Positions 1 to 7,875 of a stretch of DNA of 64,000 bases are shown here, piece after piece (within the stretch, counting starts at the first letter, position 1; each line of letters begins with the position of its first letter). Made by a program: the position numbers and the translations under genes. The stretch spans positions 111,599 to 175,598 of the forward strand of contig JAFDZV010000017.1 of NCBI GenBank assembly GCA_018266795.1. Reading direction: 5' to 3'. The stretch comes from Bacteroidota bacterium. GTDB lineage: Bacteria; Bacteroidota; Ignavibacteria; OLB7. The notes beneath the pieces are model-generated. The model was not told where the DNA came from and made no database searches. It saw only the letters and a program-made list of their open reading frames with translations.

Positions 1-23
1 TCATGTAATTATCGCAGCCTGGA

Positions 24-413
24 TCAGCTGGTCAGCGGCCACATCGCAACGATACCCGAGAACGGGAACCATGGATTGGGCGGCGACTGCAGTTCGGCCT
101 GCATGACAACGTTACCAACCTGAGAGGACGTCGGGATCGTAAGTGTGAAGGTGGCTCCCTTCTTGATGTTCAACGAGCCGAGAAACAGATCCATGTTGAC
201 GGTCGCGACCGTTGCAACCTGGTTCATGCTCCCAACCCACACGGTCATCGACCCGCTGTTGATCGCCACGGATGCCTGATTGCGGGCGGAGCCGAAAACC
301 GTTGTGACCACCGTTACGGACGGCGAAAGGGGAAACGTGAACGACAGGGGATTGTCGCCAATGCCTGCGATCATGGTGAGATCCATTGGGCGTTCTGATG
401 GGTGTCCTGACAT
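24..413 (-). CDS. Hypothetical protein, 129 aa
   Basis: I do not recognise this protein. The start is well supported: a GGAAAGGAG Shine-Dalgarno lies nine bases before the ATG on the minus strand. The product has no signal peptide and no membrane segment. It is rich in Val, Thr and Ser with alternating hydrophobic residues through positions 25-110, which suggests a small all-beta domain. It ends in a Pro/Trp-rich tail (residues 110-129). The 1.5 kb upstream holds no other gene, so it is probably transcribed alone from the promoter-like sequence at 526-554. Confidence 0.75.
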   Translation of the reverse strand: MSGHPSERPMDLTMIAGIGDNPLSFTFPLSPSVTVVTTVFGSARNQASVAINSGSMTVWVGSMNQVATVATVNMDLFLGSLNIKKGATFTLTIPTSSQVGNVVMQAELQSPPNPWFPFSGIVAMWPLTS

Positions 414-1910
414 GTCAATAACACTCCTTTCCGATCCGGGCTGCGGATCGTAACTGGACTAAGTGGATATGGGATGTTGTCAGAGGGGAGGCAGTGAGCA
501 GGGGAATATGCTTAAAGCCGGGGCGAATATACCGCATGCCCCCGGGGATCGCAACTAAATTGTGAGCAAGGTTTAGGATTGTTTACATCGGATGGCCGGC
601 ACTGGATGGCACGCGGAATAAATGATTTCCGAAGTCCGGAATTTCCGGTACGATTTACTCAAGGGCCTGCGGCGCTACAGGCCGCGTGGTTGAAGGCCTC
701 CAGGGAGGCACATATCGGTGATGCGTACACGGCATCCGAATACCACCGATTCACTTCTCCATCGTTCAATTGCGCATTCCATCGCAGCACGATGCAGTTC
801 CGGCATTCGGAGTCCGGAATGATCGGCCCGCGTTTCAGAGCCGGAAACCACCGGCCGGCATTTATACACCAAGGCATCGGGAACAATGTTACCAAGCGGA
901 TACACCGCTTCCTCTCTTCACGGCATTCCGGCAACGATCGCGATCGGTATCCGGACAGATCTGCCGCAGCGGGCACGATCGGAGTGCGGAACCGCTGCGC
1001 CACGGCCGGCCGGCGGTTGCATGACGGCTGCACGCCGCACGTCCCGCCGGCAGCAGGTGAACCGCTGGTGCAGGGCAATCAGGTTCCGCTGTGGCATCGT
1101 TCCTTCCACCGCCGGCAAGAGACTCCTCACGCTGCGCGGCCCGGGCATGGAAACGGAGATCTCGAGAAGAGGAAGCGGGTGCCGCCTGCTCCCGGCAGGC
1201 TGCCGGCAACGGACTATCCGGCCCGCGGCATGGAATATCCCGAGGCCGGACGCCGCAGCCGGATTCGGAGCCCCCTTCTCACTTATTGTGCGGCGGATTG
1301 CCCCGAAGGACGTAGATTGATGCCATCCCTCACGGCCTCCTCCCCGGCCACTCTTCCGGTAATCGATACCTGCTCCGCATCGCGATACGTTTGGTCGTAT
1401 CGGCAGGTGTCCTCGTGTATCGACATATCTGCCGAGTTCTTTCCTCCCTCGGCGGTAACCTATCGCTCCGCGATACGATTCGCCGCTAACTCGTGGTCCC
1501 TCGCACACGTTTACAAGACTGCCAAGGTATCGTTATTCGATGCCCTTCGATGCCCGATACCATGGGCGTTCGGGACGTAACGAAACATTCTTTGACGGAG
1601 ACGAGCATCGCGAGTCGTGTAGTTTGGCGCCCGCAATTTCGGCGCGTCCGCTGCACTTCCCGGCACGCGCTACGCCCCTCGGAAACAACGTTTCGGGCAG
1701 AGGCGGAATCGTAGTCCACCATCTCCCGATCGCAACGTCCGAGCCAGGTCTCTGAGCACTGAATAAGCACATGCAGAGAACAGGAGTGCAGTCAATCGAT
1801 CCTAACCATATAGTTCCGGCAGTCCGCTCGTTGGATCGCAACCATGCCATGAGGGCACCGATCTGCAGGGCGAACCGATCGTTGGACACAACCAATTGGG
1901 GAACAATTTC
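414..1910. other. 1.5-kb region without a convincing gene
   Basis: All reading frames here give Arg-, Pro- and His-rich, low-likelihood products without domain-like patterns or ribosome binding sites, although one plus frame stays open from 579 to 1580. The stretch holds many short inverted repeats built on CGATAC/GTATCG and TTCCGG. The clearest is CGATACG (1383-1389), loop TTTGGT, CGTATCG (1396-1402), flanked by a second pairing ACCTGC/GCAGGT. It separates the 129-aa gene from the OmpA gene and may hold long leaders or untranslated RNA. Confidence 0.5.
526..554 (-). promoter_or_regulatory. Sigma-70-like promoter for the 129-aa protein gene
   Basis: Reading the minus strand, TTGCGA (554-549) and TATATT (531-526) are separated by exactly 17 bases. 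Transcription would start near 519 and leave a leader of about 105 bases. The same TTGCRA/TATATT pair occurs in front of the tRNA-Leu gene. Confidence 0.5.
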
Positions 1911-3797
1911 ATGACGACACAACTGAAACGCACAGGATGGCACATCGCGATCGCGTTGATCGCAGCCGCAATCCTTGCGATGCCACGAGTCGCCACGGCA
2001 CAGGTTGAGCAGGGGAAGGTAGGCATAGGCATCGGAGGCTTCGGTACGAAGTACTTTGGTGAATTCAAGGACAACAACATCGGCACGGGCGGCAAGGTCG
2101 ATCTGTTGTACAACCTCGCCAAGTATCTGACGATTCGCCTCGAGGGTGGTCTCATCAATTTCAAGTACGATGTCACGCCTTCGAAGATCTCTCAGTATCC
2201 CGATTACTTCGGCACACAGGGAATCGGCGGCCTGTATCCCGATCCTTCCACGTTCGATCCGGGCAACCCGGGATCGCGTCCGCCAACGAACGTGCGCATC
2301 GAGGATCAGAACAAGACGTCCGTGACGGACCTGGCACTCCACTTCAAGCTGAATCTGGTTCCCGACGGAGCGGCAAATCCGTATCTGTTCGTCGGCATGG
2401 AGTACCTCGGTTGGAAGGCCACCAACAAGAGCGGCGATGAACTCCCGAACCTGGCGTTGAAGCGCTACTCGCCGAATGCGTTCTCGCTCCCCTTCGGCGC
2501 AGGTGTCGAAGTATATGTGGATGAGAACTGGATGCTCGAAGCATCCGGCACCTATCACTTCGCCCTCACCGACTCGCTAGACGATTTCTCGGTGAACCGC
2601 CAGGGTGGCTCCACGAGCCCGCAGGATGGTCTGCTGACCGTGGGCATCGGCCTGGCGTATTACTTCGGTTCCTCCGACAACGACGGCGACGGCCTCACCA
2701 ACAAGGAGGAGCGCCGCCTTGGCACCGACCCGAACAATCCGGACACCGACGGCGATGGGCTGCGTGACGGCGACGAGGTGCGCGTGTACGGCACGAACCC
2801 GCTGGAGAAGGATACCGACGGCGACGGCCTGACCGATGGCGATGAGGTGAACACCTACAAGACCAACCCGACGAACAAGGACACCGACGGCGACGGCCTG
2901 ACCGACGGCGCGGAGGTTACCACGTACAAGACCAACCCGCTCGTTACCGATACCGACGGCGATGGCCTTACCGATGGTGACGAGGTGAACACCTACAAGA
3001 CCAACCCGACGAACAAGGACACCGACGGCGACGGCCTGACCGACGGCGACGAGGTGAACAAGTACAAGACGGTGCCGACGAACAAGGATACCGATGGTGA
3101 CCTGCTCAGCGACGGCGACGAGGTGAACAAGTACCATACGAATCCTCTCGAGAAGGACACTGACGGCGATGGCCTGAGCGATTACGAGGAGATCATGAAC
3201 TACAAGACGAACCCGACGCTCAAGGATACCGACGGTGACTCGCTCAGCGACGGCGACGAGGTGCATCGCACGAAGACCGACCCGTTGAAGCAGGATACGG
3301 ATGGCGACGGCGTTCGCGACGATGTCGACGCATGCCCGCTGATCCCCGGCAAGGCTCAGGAAGGCCCGCGCAACGGCTGCCCGGAGGCACCGAAGAAGGG
3401 AACGAAGGTCGACTTCAACGACATTCTCTTCATCGTCAACACGGACAACTTCAATTTCGACGTGCCGGAGACGGCAGCGAACCTGAACAAGATGCTGCAG
3501 TACATCAACCAGTGCGACAATCTGAAGGTGACCCTGGAAGGCCACGCCTCATCCGAGGGGAACCCGAAGCGCAATCAGGAACTCTCCGACATGCGCGCAA
3601 AGAAGGTGCGTGACTGGCTGGTACAGCAGGGTGTGAATCCGACGAAGATCCTTGGCGCCATCGGCTATGGCTCATCGCGTCCGAAGGTGAAGGAACCGAG
3701 CGCAAAGGAAGCCAAGAAGATGAGCAAGGACGAGCTCGAGGCGATTCGCAAGCAGAACCGCCGTATCTCGGTAGCCGTTGTTCAGGGCTGCGACTAG
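1911..3797 (+). CDS. OmpA-family outer-membrane protein with TSP3 calcium-binding repeats
   Basis: Predicted outer-membrane protein that anchors the envelope to peptidoglycan. The ATG at 1911 follows a GGGGAA Shine-Dalgarno; an in-frame TTG at 1896 is less likely. Residues 1-31 are a signal peptide ending ATAQ. Residues 32-245 look like a beta-barrel (alternating pattern, Gly-rich turns). Residues 250-475 hold about nine thrombospondin type 3 repeats of the form DTDGDGLTDGDEV, which bind calcium in known families. Residues 500-628 are an OmpA C-terminal domain with LEGHASSEG, NQELSDMRAKKV and NRRISV, the peptidoglycan-contact motifs. Length (628 aa) and architecture match OmpA/TSP3 proteins common in Bacteroidota. 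The TSP3 part is also a DNA-level repeat with a unit of about 66-69 bp. A strong hairpin follows 100 bases downstream. Confidence 0.93.
   Translation: MTTQLKRTGWHIAIALIAAAILAMPRVATAQVEQGKVGIGIGGFGTKYFGEFKDNNIGTGGKVDLLYNLAKYLTIRLEGGLINFKYDVTPSKISQYPDYFGTQGIGGLYPDPSTFDPGNPGSRPPTNVRIEDQNKTSVTDLALHFKLNLVPDGAANPYLFVGMEYLGWKATNKSGDELPNLALKRYSPNAFSLPFGAGVEVYVDENWMLEASGTYHFALTDSLDDFSVNRQGGSTSPQDGLLTVGIGLAYYFGSSDNDGDGLTNKEERRLGTDPNNPDTDGDGLRDGDEVRVYGTNPLEKDTDGDGLTDGDEVNTYKTNPTNKDTDGDGLTDGAEVTTYKTNPLVTDTDGDGLTDGDEVNTYKTNPTNKDTDGDGLTDGDEVNKYKTVPTNKDTDGDLLSDGDEVNKYHTNPLEKDTDGDGLSDYEEIMNYKTNPTLKDTDGDSLSDGDEVHRTKTDPLKQDTDGDGVRDDVDACPLIPGKAQEGPRNGCPEAPKKGTKVDFNDILFIVNTDNFNFDVPETAANLNKMLQYINQCDNLKVTLEGHASSEGNPKRNQELSDMRAKKVRDWLVQQGVNPTKILGAIGYGSSRPKVKEPSAKEAKKMSKDELEAIRKQNRRISVAVVQGCD
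2674..3340 (+). repeat. In-gene tandem repeat encoding TSP3 motifs
   Basis: About nine imperfect copies of a 66-69 bp unit, each encoding a DTDGDG-type calcium loop plus a spacer such as YKTNPTNKD. Two neighbouring units (near 2811-2900 and 2950-3040) are almost identical at DNA level, so recombination could change the copy number. Confidence 0.85.
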
Positions 3798-3896
3798 CAG
3801 TTCCCGGCAGCAGACACCGGCGCTCGAGCGGTAACAACCAGCCGGCGCCGAGCGAGTGGGCTTCGTAAGTCCCGAATACTATCGAGTCATGTTGAA

Positions 3897-3936
3897 GGCA
3901 CGGCCGCTCCGGTTACCCGGAGCGGCCGTGCCGTTT
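3897..3936 (+). terminator. Strong hairpin terminator after the OmpA/TSP3 gene
   Basis: A perfect 16-bp stem (3897-3912 with 3917-3932) closes a four-base loop TTAC and is followed by GTTT. The U tract is short, but the stem is very stable. It lies 100 bases after the stop codon. The rest of 3798-4320 holds no supported gene. Confidence 0.7.
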
Positions 3937-4320
3937 CGAAGCACACATACGCCGCCGGCCGCAGCCCGATCGGACCGGCCGGCGCGCCTGCAGTGTCCAA
4001 TTCCTCCCCCCTCGCTCCTCTTAGACATACGACGTATGCATACCGGCTCACACACGGCACAGCCCCGGCAGTGTTTCGGTATGCGGGTGGAGTTCATGTC
4101 TCCGCCTTCGGGACGTTGCAGCCGGCGGAGGAATGCCGCATGATGATGCGATCTGCTCCACCATGCTGTCCCGGCGATCATCAGCGCCCGCAGGGCGGTT
4201 GAAGTGGCACGGTCCAACGGCGCTCACTCGTCGCTGCCTGCGGGCGCACTCCATTCAACCCGAACCGGCAATGCATCATGTATTGCCAACGGGAACGGTC
4301 CACAAACATCACACCCGACA

Positions 4321-4707
4321 ATGAAGAAGAACCATTGTTTCAAGCCGGCACTCGGCGCGATGCTGTGCGCGCTGGCAATGCTCTGTTCCGTTGCCCGGAC
4401 AAACGCGCAGACAACAGGCCCGCTGACGGTCAGGAACAACACAACCTGTACGGTCACGGTATGCGATGCATCGGGCACTGTCTGCGCCACCTTCGCACCG
4501 GGGATCACAACCGCGCAGATCCCATGCACCACGAGCGCACTCGCGATTCGGACCTGCGGCACGCTGCGCAAGATTCCGCTCTTCGGCAGTCTGACAAATG
4601 TGAGCCTCGGCACCTGTTGCGCTGACATCTCCTTCACCGCCGGATTCGTCGGCTGCACATTCTTCCTCGTGATCAATACGGCCGCGGGCCCGTGCCCATG
4701 CGTTTGA
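4321..4707 (+). CDS. Small secreted cysteine-rich protein, paralogue 1
   Basis: Predicted secreted protein of 128 aa. The chosen start is the ATG that begins a clear signal peptide (basic MKKNH, hydrophobic core, cut after NAQ near residue 30). An in-frame upstream ATG at 4204 gives a non-signal extension and was rejected. The mature part of about 98 residues has ten cysteines and ends in GPCPCV, suggesting a disulfide-stabilised domain. It aligns with the protein at 5280-5675: both start with V-x-NNT-x-C-x-x-T-[IV]-C, have a central I/V-P-C, a CC pair and a C-x-C-V end. Function is unknown; an extracellular or periplasmic role is inferred. Confidence 0.75.
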   Translation: MKKNHCFKPALGAMLCALAMLCSVARTNAQTTGPLTVRNNTTCTVTVCDASGTVCATFAPGITTAQIPCTTSALAIRTCGTLRKIPLFGSLTNVSLGTCCADISFTAGFVGCTFFLVINTAAGPCPCV

Positions 4708-4778
4708 GAGTTCCGGACAAACCGGATGGCAATGACCGGTCGGCCGGTCATGCAGCGGCTGTAAACAGGCGCTCGCAG

Positions 4779-5008
4779 CGTTCCCGGCACAACAGAGTGT
4801 CGCTGTCCCGGGCTTTGCTCTCTTCTGCAATCGACCAGAAACACTCGGCGAGCCGCAGGCGAGCGTATGCACGTTGGGCCTGCGTTGTACTCAGGCTCTT
4901 CCTCCGGATGGAGATCGCGGAGTAAACTCCGCGATAACACAACGAACCGGACCCTTGGTTACGAACGGCCATCGATGACATTCGAGGCCGTTCTGCCGGG
5001 AACCTTCG
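4779..5008 (-). repeat. Dispersed composite repeat, copy A, block 1
   Basis: Read on the minus strand this stretch matches copy B (31191-31343) over most of its length. Shared landmarks are CAGAACGG near one end, the segment TACGCTCG..CGGCT, TTGCAGAA.AGAGCA, and a GGGAAC end. Copy A contains an extra internal segment of roughly 60 bases carrying the palindrome at 4914-4935. That insert recurs alone near 52705-52803. Confidence 0.7.
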
Positions 5009-5070
5009 GCATGTCCATTTTCGCGGCTGCCGATTCTCTTTATCAGTGGAAGGTCATGTCCGTAGAGTTC

Positions 5071-5127
5071 CAACATTCGGCGCCGCAAGACCTGCAGGCT
5101 CTGAACACATCCCGGTTTCGACAGGAA
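5071..5127 (+). repeat. Dispersed composite repeat, copy A, block 2
   Basis: Contains CATTCGGC, CTGCAGG, CCCGGTTTCGA and AGGAACTG in the same order and spacing as 31358-31415, and more weakly as 60742-60790. In copy A the two blocks lie in opposite orientations; in copy B they lie in the same orientation. Confidence 0.65.
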
Positions 5128-5279
5128 CTGTTAACCGCACGGCGTGAAGTTCGCACTGTGCCGTGCTCCCGCTCCGGCAGGCTCCGCCGGCTGCAGGAGC
5201 CCGACGGTGTGGAAGCACGAACGGCATGAACACCAGCTGCCCCCGATTCGTTCACCAAATCTCATAGGAGAGAAGTTCC

Positions 5280-5675
5280 ATGCAACGCAGAATGCTTCTT
5301 GCGACGCTGGTGCTGGCGATCGGCGCGGCCAGCGTGTACCTCTTCCCCGCCGGCCTGATGGCACAGGGCGATTGCTGTCTCAACGTCGTCAACAATACGG
5401 GCTGCCGTCTCACGATCTGCGCCCAGTTCGGCAACCTGGAACGATGCGTTACGGTGGAACCGCATTCGGAGACACAGTTCTTCGTTCCCTGTGTGGATGC
5501 GCCGCAGTTCGCCGTGCGCAACGCGTGCAATCATCTGGTGCCGCTCGCATTCGGTGACTGCGTTGTGACGCCAATCGGCGACTTCTGCTGCAGCCGCGTC
5601 TGCCTTGGGCACCGCAACGGCTGCATCGAGGTTGTGGCATCACCTTCGCCGATCGATTGCGTCTGCGTGGATTAG
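5280..5675 (+). CDS. Small secreted cysteine-rich protein, paralogue 2
   Basis: Predicted secreted protein of 131 aa, paralogous to 4321-4707. It starts at an ATG after AGGAGAGAAGTTCC, a good Shine-Dalgarno. Residues 1-29 form a signal peptide (MQRRM, hydrophobic core, cut after LMAQ). The mature domain has about fourteen cysteines, including two CC pairs, and the NNTGC..TIC opening and C-V-C-V-D end that define the pair. The odd number and spacing of cysteines differ from paralogue 1, so the disulfide pattern has probably diverged. No known family is recognised. The two genes are separated by a dispersed repeat, consistent with local duplication. Confidence 0.85.
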   Translation: MQRRMLLATLVLAIGAASVYLFPAGLMAQGDCCLNVVNNTGCRLTICAQFGNLERCVTVEPHSETQFFVPCVDAPQFAVRNACNHLVPLAFGDCVVTPIGDFCCSRVCLGHRNGCIEVVASPSPIDCVCVD

Positions 5676-5992
5676 GTACCGTCCGATCATCCCCTTGTGA
5701 GCCGGTCGCGAGCGATCGGCCCGAACGGGATTGTCGGGCAGAGCCCCGGTACGTGCGCGGAACAGGTCCGCAGGCAGCTCTCTTCGCATCCGCACCACGA
5801 CCTCATGCGGAAACGGGGATTGAACCGCAGGCTGCACAGCCGAAACGGCGGCTGTCCGGATGGACGGACCATTGCACTGACTTCCCCTCTGCTATGTGGC
5901 GTAGTGGAGGGAAGCGTTGGCCTTCCGCATCACCCGGTATTGCGCCATGCGACTCGACGCATGGCAACCGGCTTTCGCCGGCCATCGCTCCG

Positions 5993-6024
5993 AAGGGACG
6001 ACGCATGTGCGTCGTCCCTTTGTC
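5993..6024 (+). terminator. Hairpin, probable terminator
   Basis: Stem AAGGGACGACGCA (5993-6005) pairs perfectly with TGCGTCGTCCCTT (6008-6020), giving a 12-bp stem and four-base loop in practice, followed by TTGT. It could end transcription from the Cys-rich gene 320 bases upstream. Confidence 0.5.
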
Positions 6025-6106
6025 GTTTGGCGCGGCTCCATCCGGCAGGGCTGCGCCCGTGCACGATGACCGCCGCGAAGGACGATCGGCATTGTACCGG
6101 AAGCTC

Positions 6107-6114
6107 TAACTTGC
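6107..6114 (+). promoter_or_regulatory. TAACTTGC promoter element before rraA-like gene
   Basis: Matches the TA(t/a)CTT(g/t)GC element seen repeatedly upstream of genes in this window. The expected start near 6121 leaves a leader of about 35 bases. No clear -35 hexamer is visible. Confidence 0.4.
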
Positions 6115-6156
6115 GCAGCCGGCCGTGCAGCCGGGTCACACTTCTCACCGGATATC

Positions 6157-6825
6157 ATGAGCGACACGACACCGATCGACCGTACAGTTCTTCAGGGGAT
6201 GCTCCGCTTCTATTCGCCTCTGCTCTCGGACACGATGGAGCGGCTGGGCATGCCGAGCGGCGCGCTTCACCATGCAATTCAATCAACCTTTCCGGACCCC
6301 GGCCTCAAGGTCTGCGGCCGGGCCTTCCCATGCAGCGTGGTTCCGACGTCGGAGTATGTGGAGATCCACACGCTGCTGGAGATGGTGGACAGCATTCCGG
6401 AGAACGCGTTCGTGATCGTGGCGGCGGACTCGCCGGTGGATGCAGCGCTCTGGGGAGGGATGATGAGCGCGCGCGCGCGATCGCGCGGCGCGGTTGCAGC
6501 CGCTGTGAACGGCGGCGTGCGCGACATCGAGCAGATCGCCGCACTCGGGTTTCCCGTGTTCGGCGAATACAGATGCATCAAGGATATCCGCACCCGCGGA
6601 TACATGGCGGCCTATGATGTGACGGTGGACTGCGGCGGCGTGGAGATCGCGCCCGGCGATCTGGTGTTCGGCGACGCCAACGGCGTGATTGCTGTACGGC
6701 GGGGGGACGTGGAGACATTGTATGCGGAGCTGGAGCGTGCGTTCACCGAGGAAGCCGCAACCCAGCGCGGCCTGGTGGATGGCGGCGCTGCCCGCTCGCT
6801 GTTCGATCAGTTCGGCCGCTTCTGA
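6157..6825 (+). CDS. RraA-family protein (4-hydroxy-4-methyl-2-oxoglutarate aldolase-like)
   Basis: Belongs to the RraA/HMG-aldolase family (often annotated dimethylmenaquinone methyltransferase-like). Members cleave 4-carboxy-4-hydroxy-2-oxo acids or decarboxylate oxaloacetate using a divalent metal; some bind RNase E. At 222 aa it has the family length. The family's substrate-loop signature is seen at residues 106-130: WGGMMSARARSRG followed by VNGGVRDIE, where the Arg-Asp pair binds substrate and metal. The later IAPGDLVFGDANGV segment is also typical. Given the aromatic meta-cleavage genes at 38-46 kb a catabolic role is possible, but they are distant. It lies 36 bases upstream of the next gene, probably in one operon. 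Confidence 0.85.
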   Translation: MSDTTPIDRTVLQGMLRFYSPLLSDTMERLGMPSGALHHAIQSTFPDPGLKVCGRAFPCSVVPTSEYVEIHTLLEMVDSIPENAFVIVAADSPVDAALWGGMMSARARSRGAVAAAVNGGVRDIEQIAALGFPVFGEYRCIKDIRTRGYMAAYDVTVDCGGVEIAPGDLVFGDANGVIAVRRGDVETLYAELERAFTEEAATQRGLVDGGAARSLFDQFGRF

Positions 6826-6861
6826 GCGCAGCCGTGTACGGTTCCCGTATGATTCGCGACA

Positions 6862-7848
6862 ATGAACGGACACGACATCTCTTTCAACGGGCTCCATCGC
6901 CCGGTTCCCGGCGTGCCGCGAGGCCGCCTGGCTCCGAGCCCAACGGGGTATCTGCATCTGGGCAACGCACGCTCGTTCCTGCTGGCGTGGCTTCAGATGC
7001 GATCCGTTGGAGGCGAGATCGTTCTGCGCATCGAGGATCTCGACCAGGCACGCGCCGTTCCTGACGGCGCCCGCCGGATCGTGCAGGATCTCGAGTGGCT
7101 GGGCCTGGACTGGGACAACGAGCTCTCGCCGGACTTCGCCCAATCCAACAGGATGTCGATATATCGTGATACGATATCATCGTTGAAGGATCGCGGCCGG
7201 CTGTACGAGTGCTTCTGTTCGCGTCGGGAGCTGCGCGAGATTGCGAGCGCGCCGCACGGAAGCGCCGGCGACTACTACGACGGAAGCTGCCGCAGGCTGA
7301 CGCCGGAGGAGCGCCTGGAACGCCGCGCCGCCAAGGAGCCGGCGCTCCGGTTCATCGTGCCCGCCGGAACGATCGTCACCTTCACCGACCTGGTTGCAGG
7401 CATCGTCAGGGACGATCTCTCCCGCACCACCGGCGACTTCATCGTAGCCCGCGCGGACGGCGTCCCCGGCTATCAGCTTGCCGTCGTACTGGACGATATC
7501 GCGATGGGTATCACTCACGTGCTTCGCGGCAACGACCTGCTTGCCTCAACGCCGCGGCAGATCCTGCTGCACCGCACGTTCAACGCGGAGCCGCCTGCCT
7601 ACGCGCACGTACCGTTGATTCTGGGAGCGGACGGCACGCGGCTGGCGAAACGGCACGGCTCGGTCTCGCTGGCGGAACTGCGCGGCGCCGGAGTATCGGC
7701 AGCCTCGATCGTGGGCTGGCTGGCCTCGAGCTGCGGGCTGCGCCCCACTCCCGCGCCCTGCATGCCGGACGATCTGGTTGAAGGGTTCAACCTGGCATCG
7801 ATTGTGCGAAGCCCAACGGCAACCGACAGGGAGATTGCGTTCCGGTAA
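6862..7848 (+). CDS. gluQ: Glutamyl-Q tRNA(Asp) synthetase-like protein (GluQRS)
   Basis: A shortened glutamyl-tRNA synthetase that keeps the catalytic core and lacks the anticodon-binding domain. In known cases it attaches glutamate to queuosine-34 of tRNA(Asp). Residues 20-35 carry RLAPSPTGYLHLGN with the HLGN form of the class I HIGH motif. RLAKRHGS near residues 258-265 is the KMSKS equivalent. Cysteines in YECFCS (residues 115-119) and Tyr/Cys in YYDGSCRR match the zinc site of GluQRS proteins. At 328 aa it is slightly longer than usual (about 300). A truncated discriminating GluRS is excluded by length and by the absent C-terminal half. Confidence 0.85.
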   Translation: MNGHDISFNGLHRPVPGVPRGRLAPSPTGYLHLGNARSFLLAWLQMRSVGGEIVLRIEDLDQARAVPDGARRIVQDLEWLGLDWDNELSPDFAQSNRMSIYRDTISSLKDRGRLYECFCSRRELREIASAPHGSAGDYYDGSCRRLTPEERLERRAAKEPALRFIVPAGTIVTFTDLVAGIVRDDLSRTTGDFIVARADGVPGYQLAVVLDDIAMGITHVLRGNDLLASTPRQILLHRTFNAEPPAYAHVPLILGADGTRLAKRHGSVSLAELRGAGVSAASIVGWLASSCGLRPTPAPCMPDDLVEGFNLASIVRSPTATDREIAFR

Positions 7849-7875
7849 CGACGTGGAGCCAGGGGATGGAGCGAT

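Larger units (their letters stand above)
4708..5279. other. Intergenic region filled by dispersed repeat
   Basis: No supported gene. Most of it is a copy of the composite dispersed repeat (blocks at 4779-5008 and 5071-5127). It includes the palindrome ATCGCGGAGT/ACTCCGCGAT at 4914-4935 with a two-base loop. Confidence 0.6.
5676..6156. other. Intergenic region with three stacked hairpins
   Basis: No supported gene. It contains GCCATGCG/CGCATGGC (5944-5951 and 5958-5965), then a CCGGC/GCCGG hairpin at about 5969-5983, then the strong hairpin at 5993-6020. The last 50 bases carry the promoter element of the next gene. Confidence 0.5.

Noticed and set aside
579..1580. Open plus-strand frame of 333 codons
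   Set aside because: Composition is Arg/His/Pro-rich in all overlapping frames, there is no ribosome site or domain pattern, and the sequence is full of inverted repeats.
2674..3340. Possible CRISPR-like tandem repeat
   Set aside because: Repeats encode TSP3 calcium motifs in frame and have no unique spacers of uniform size.
4199..4224. TGGCACGGTCC sequence resembling a sigma-54 -24 box
   Set aside because: The GC dinucleotide needed ten bases after GG is not there.
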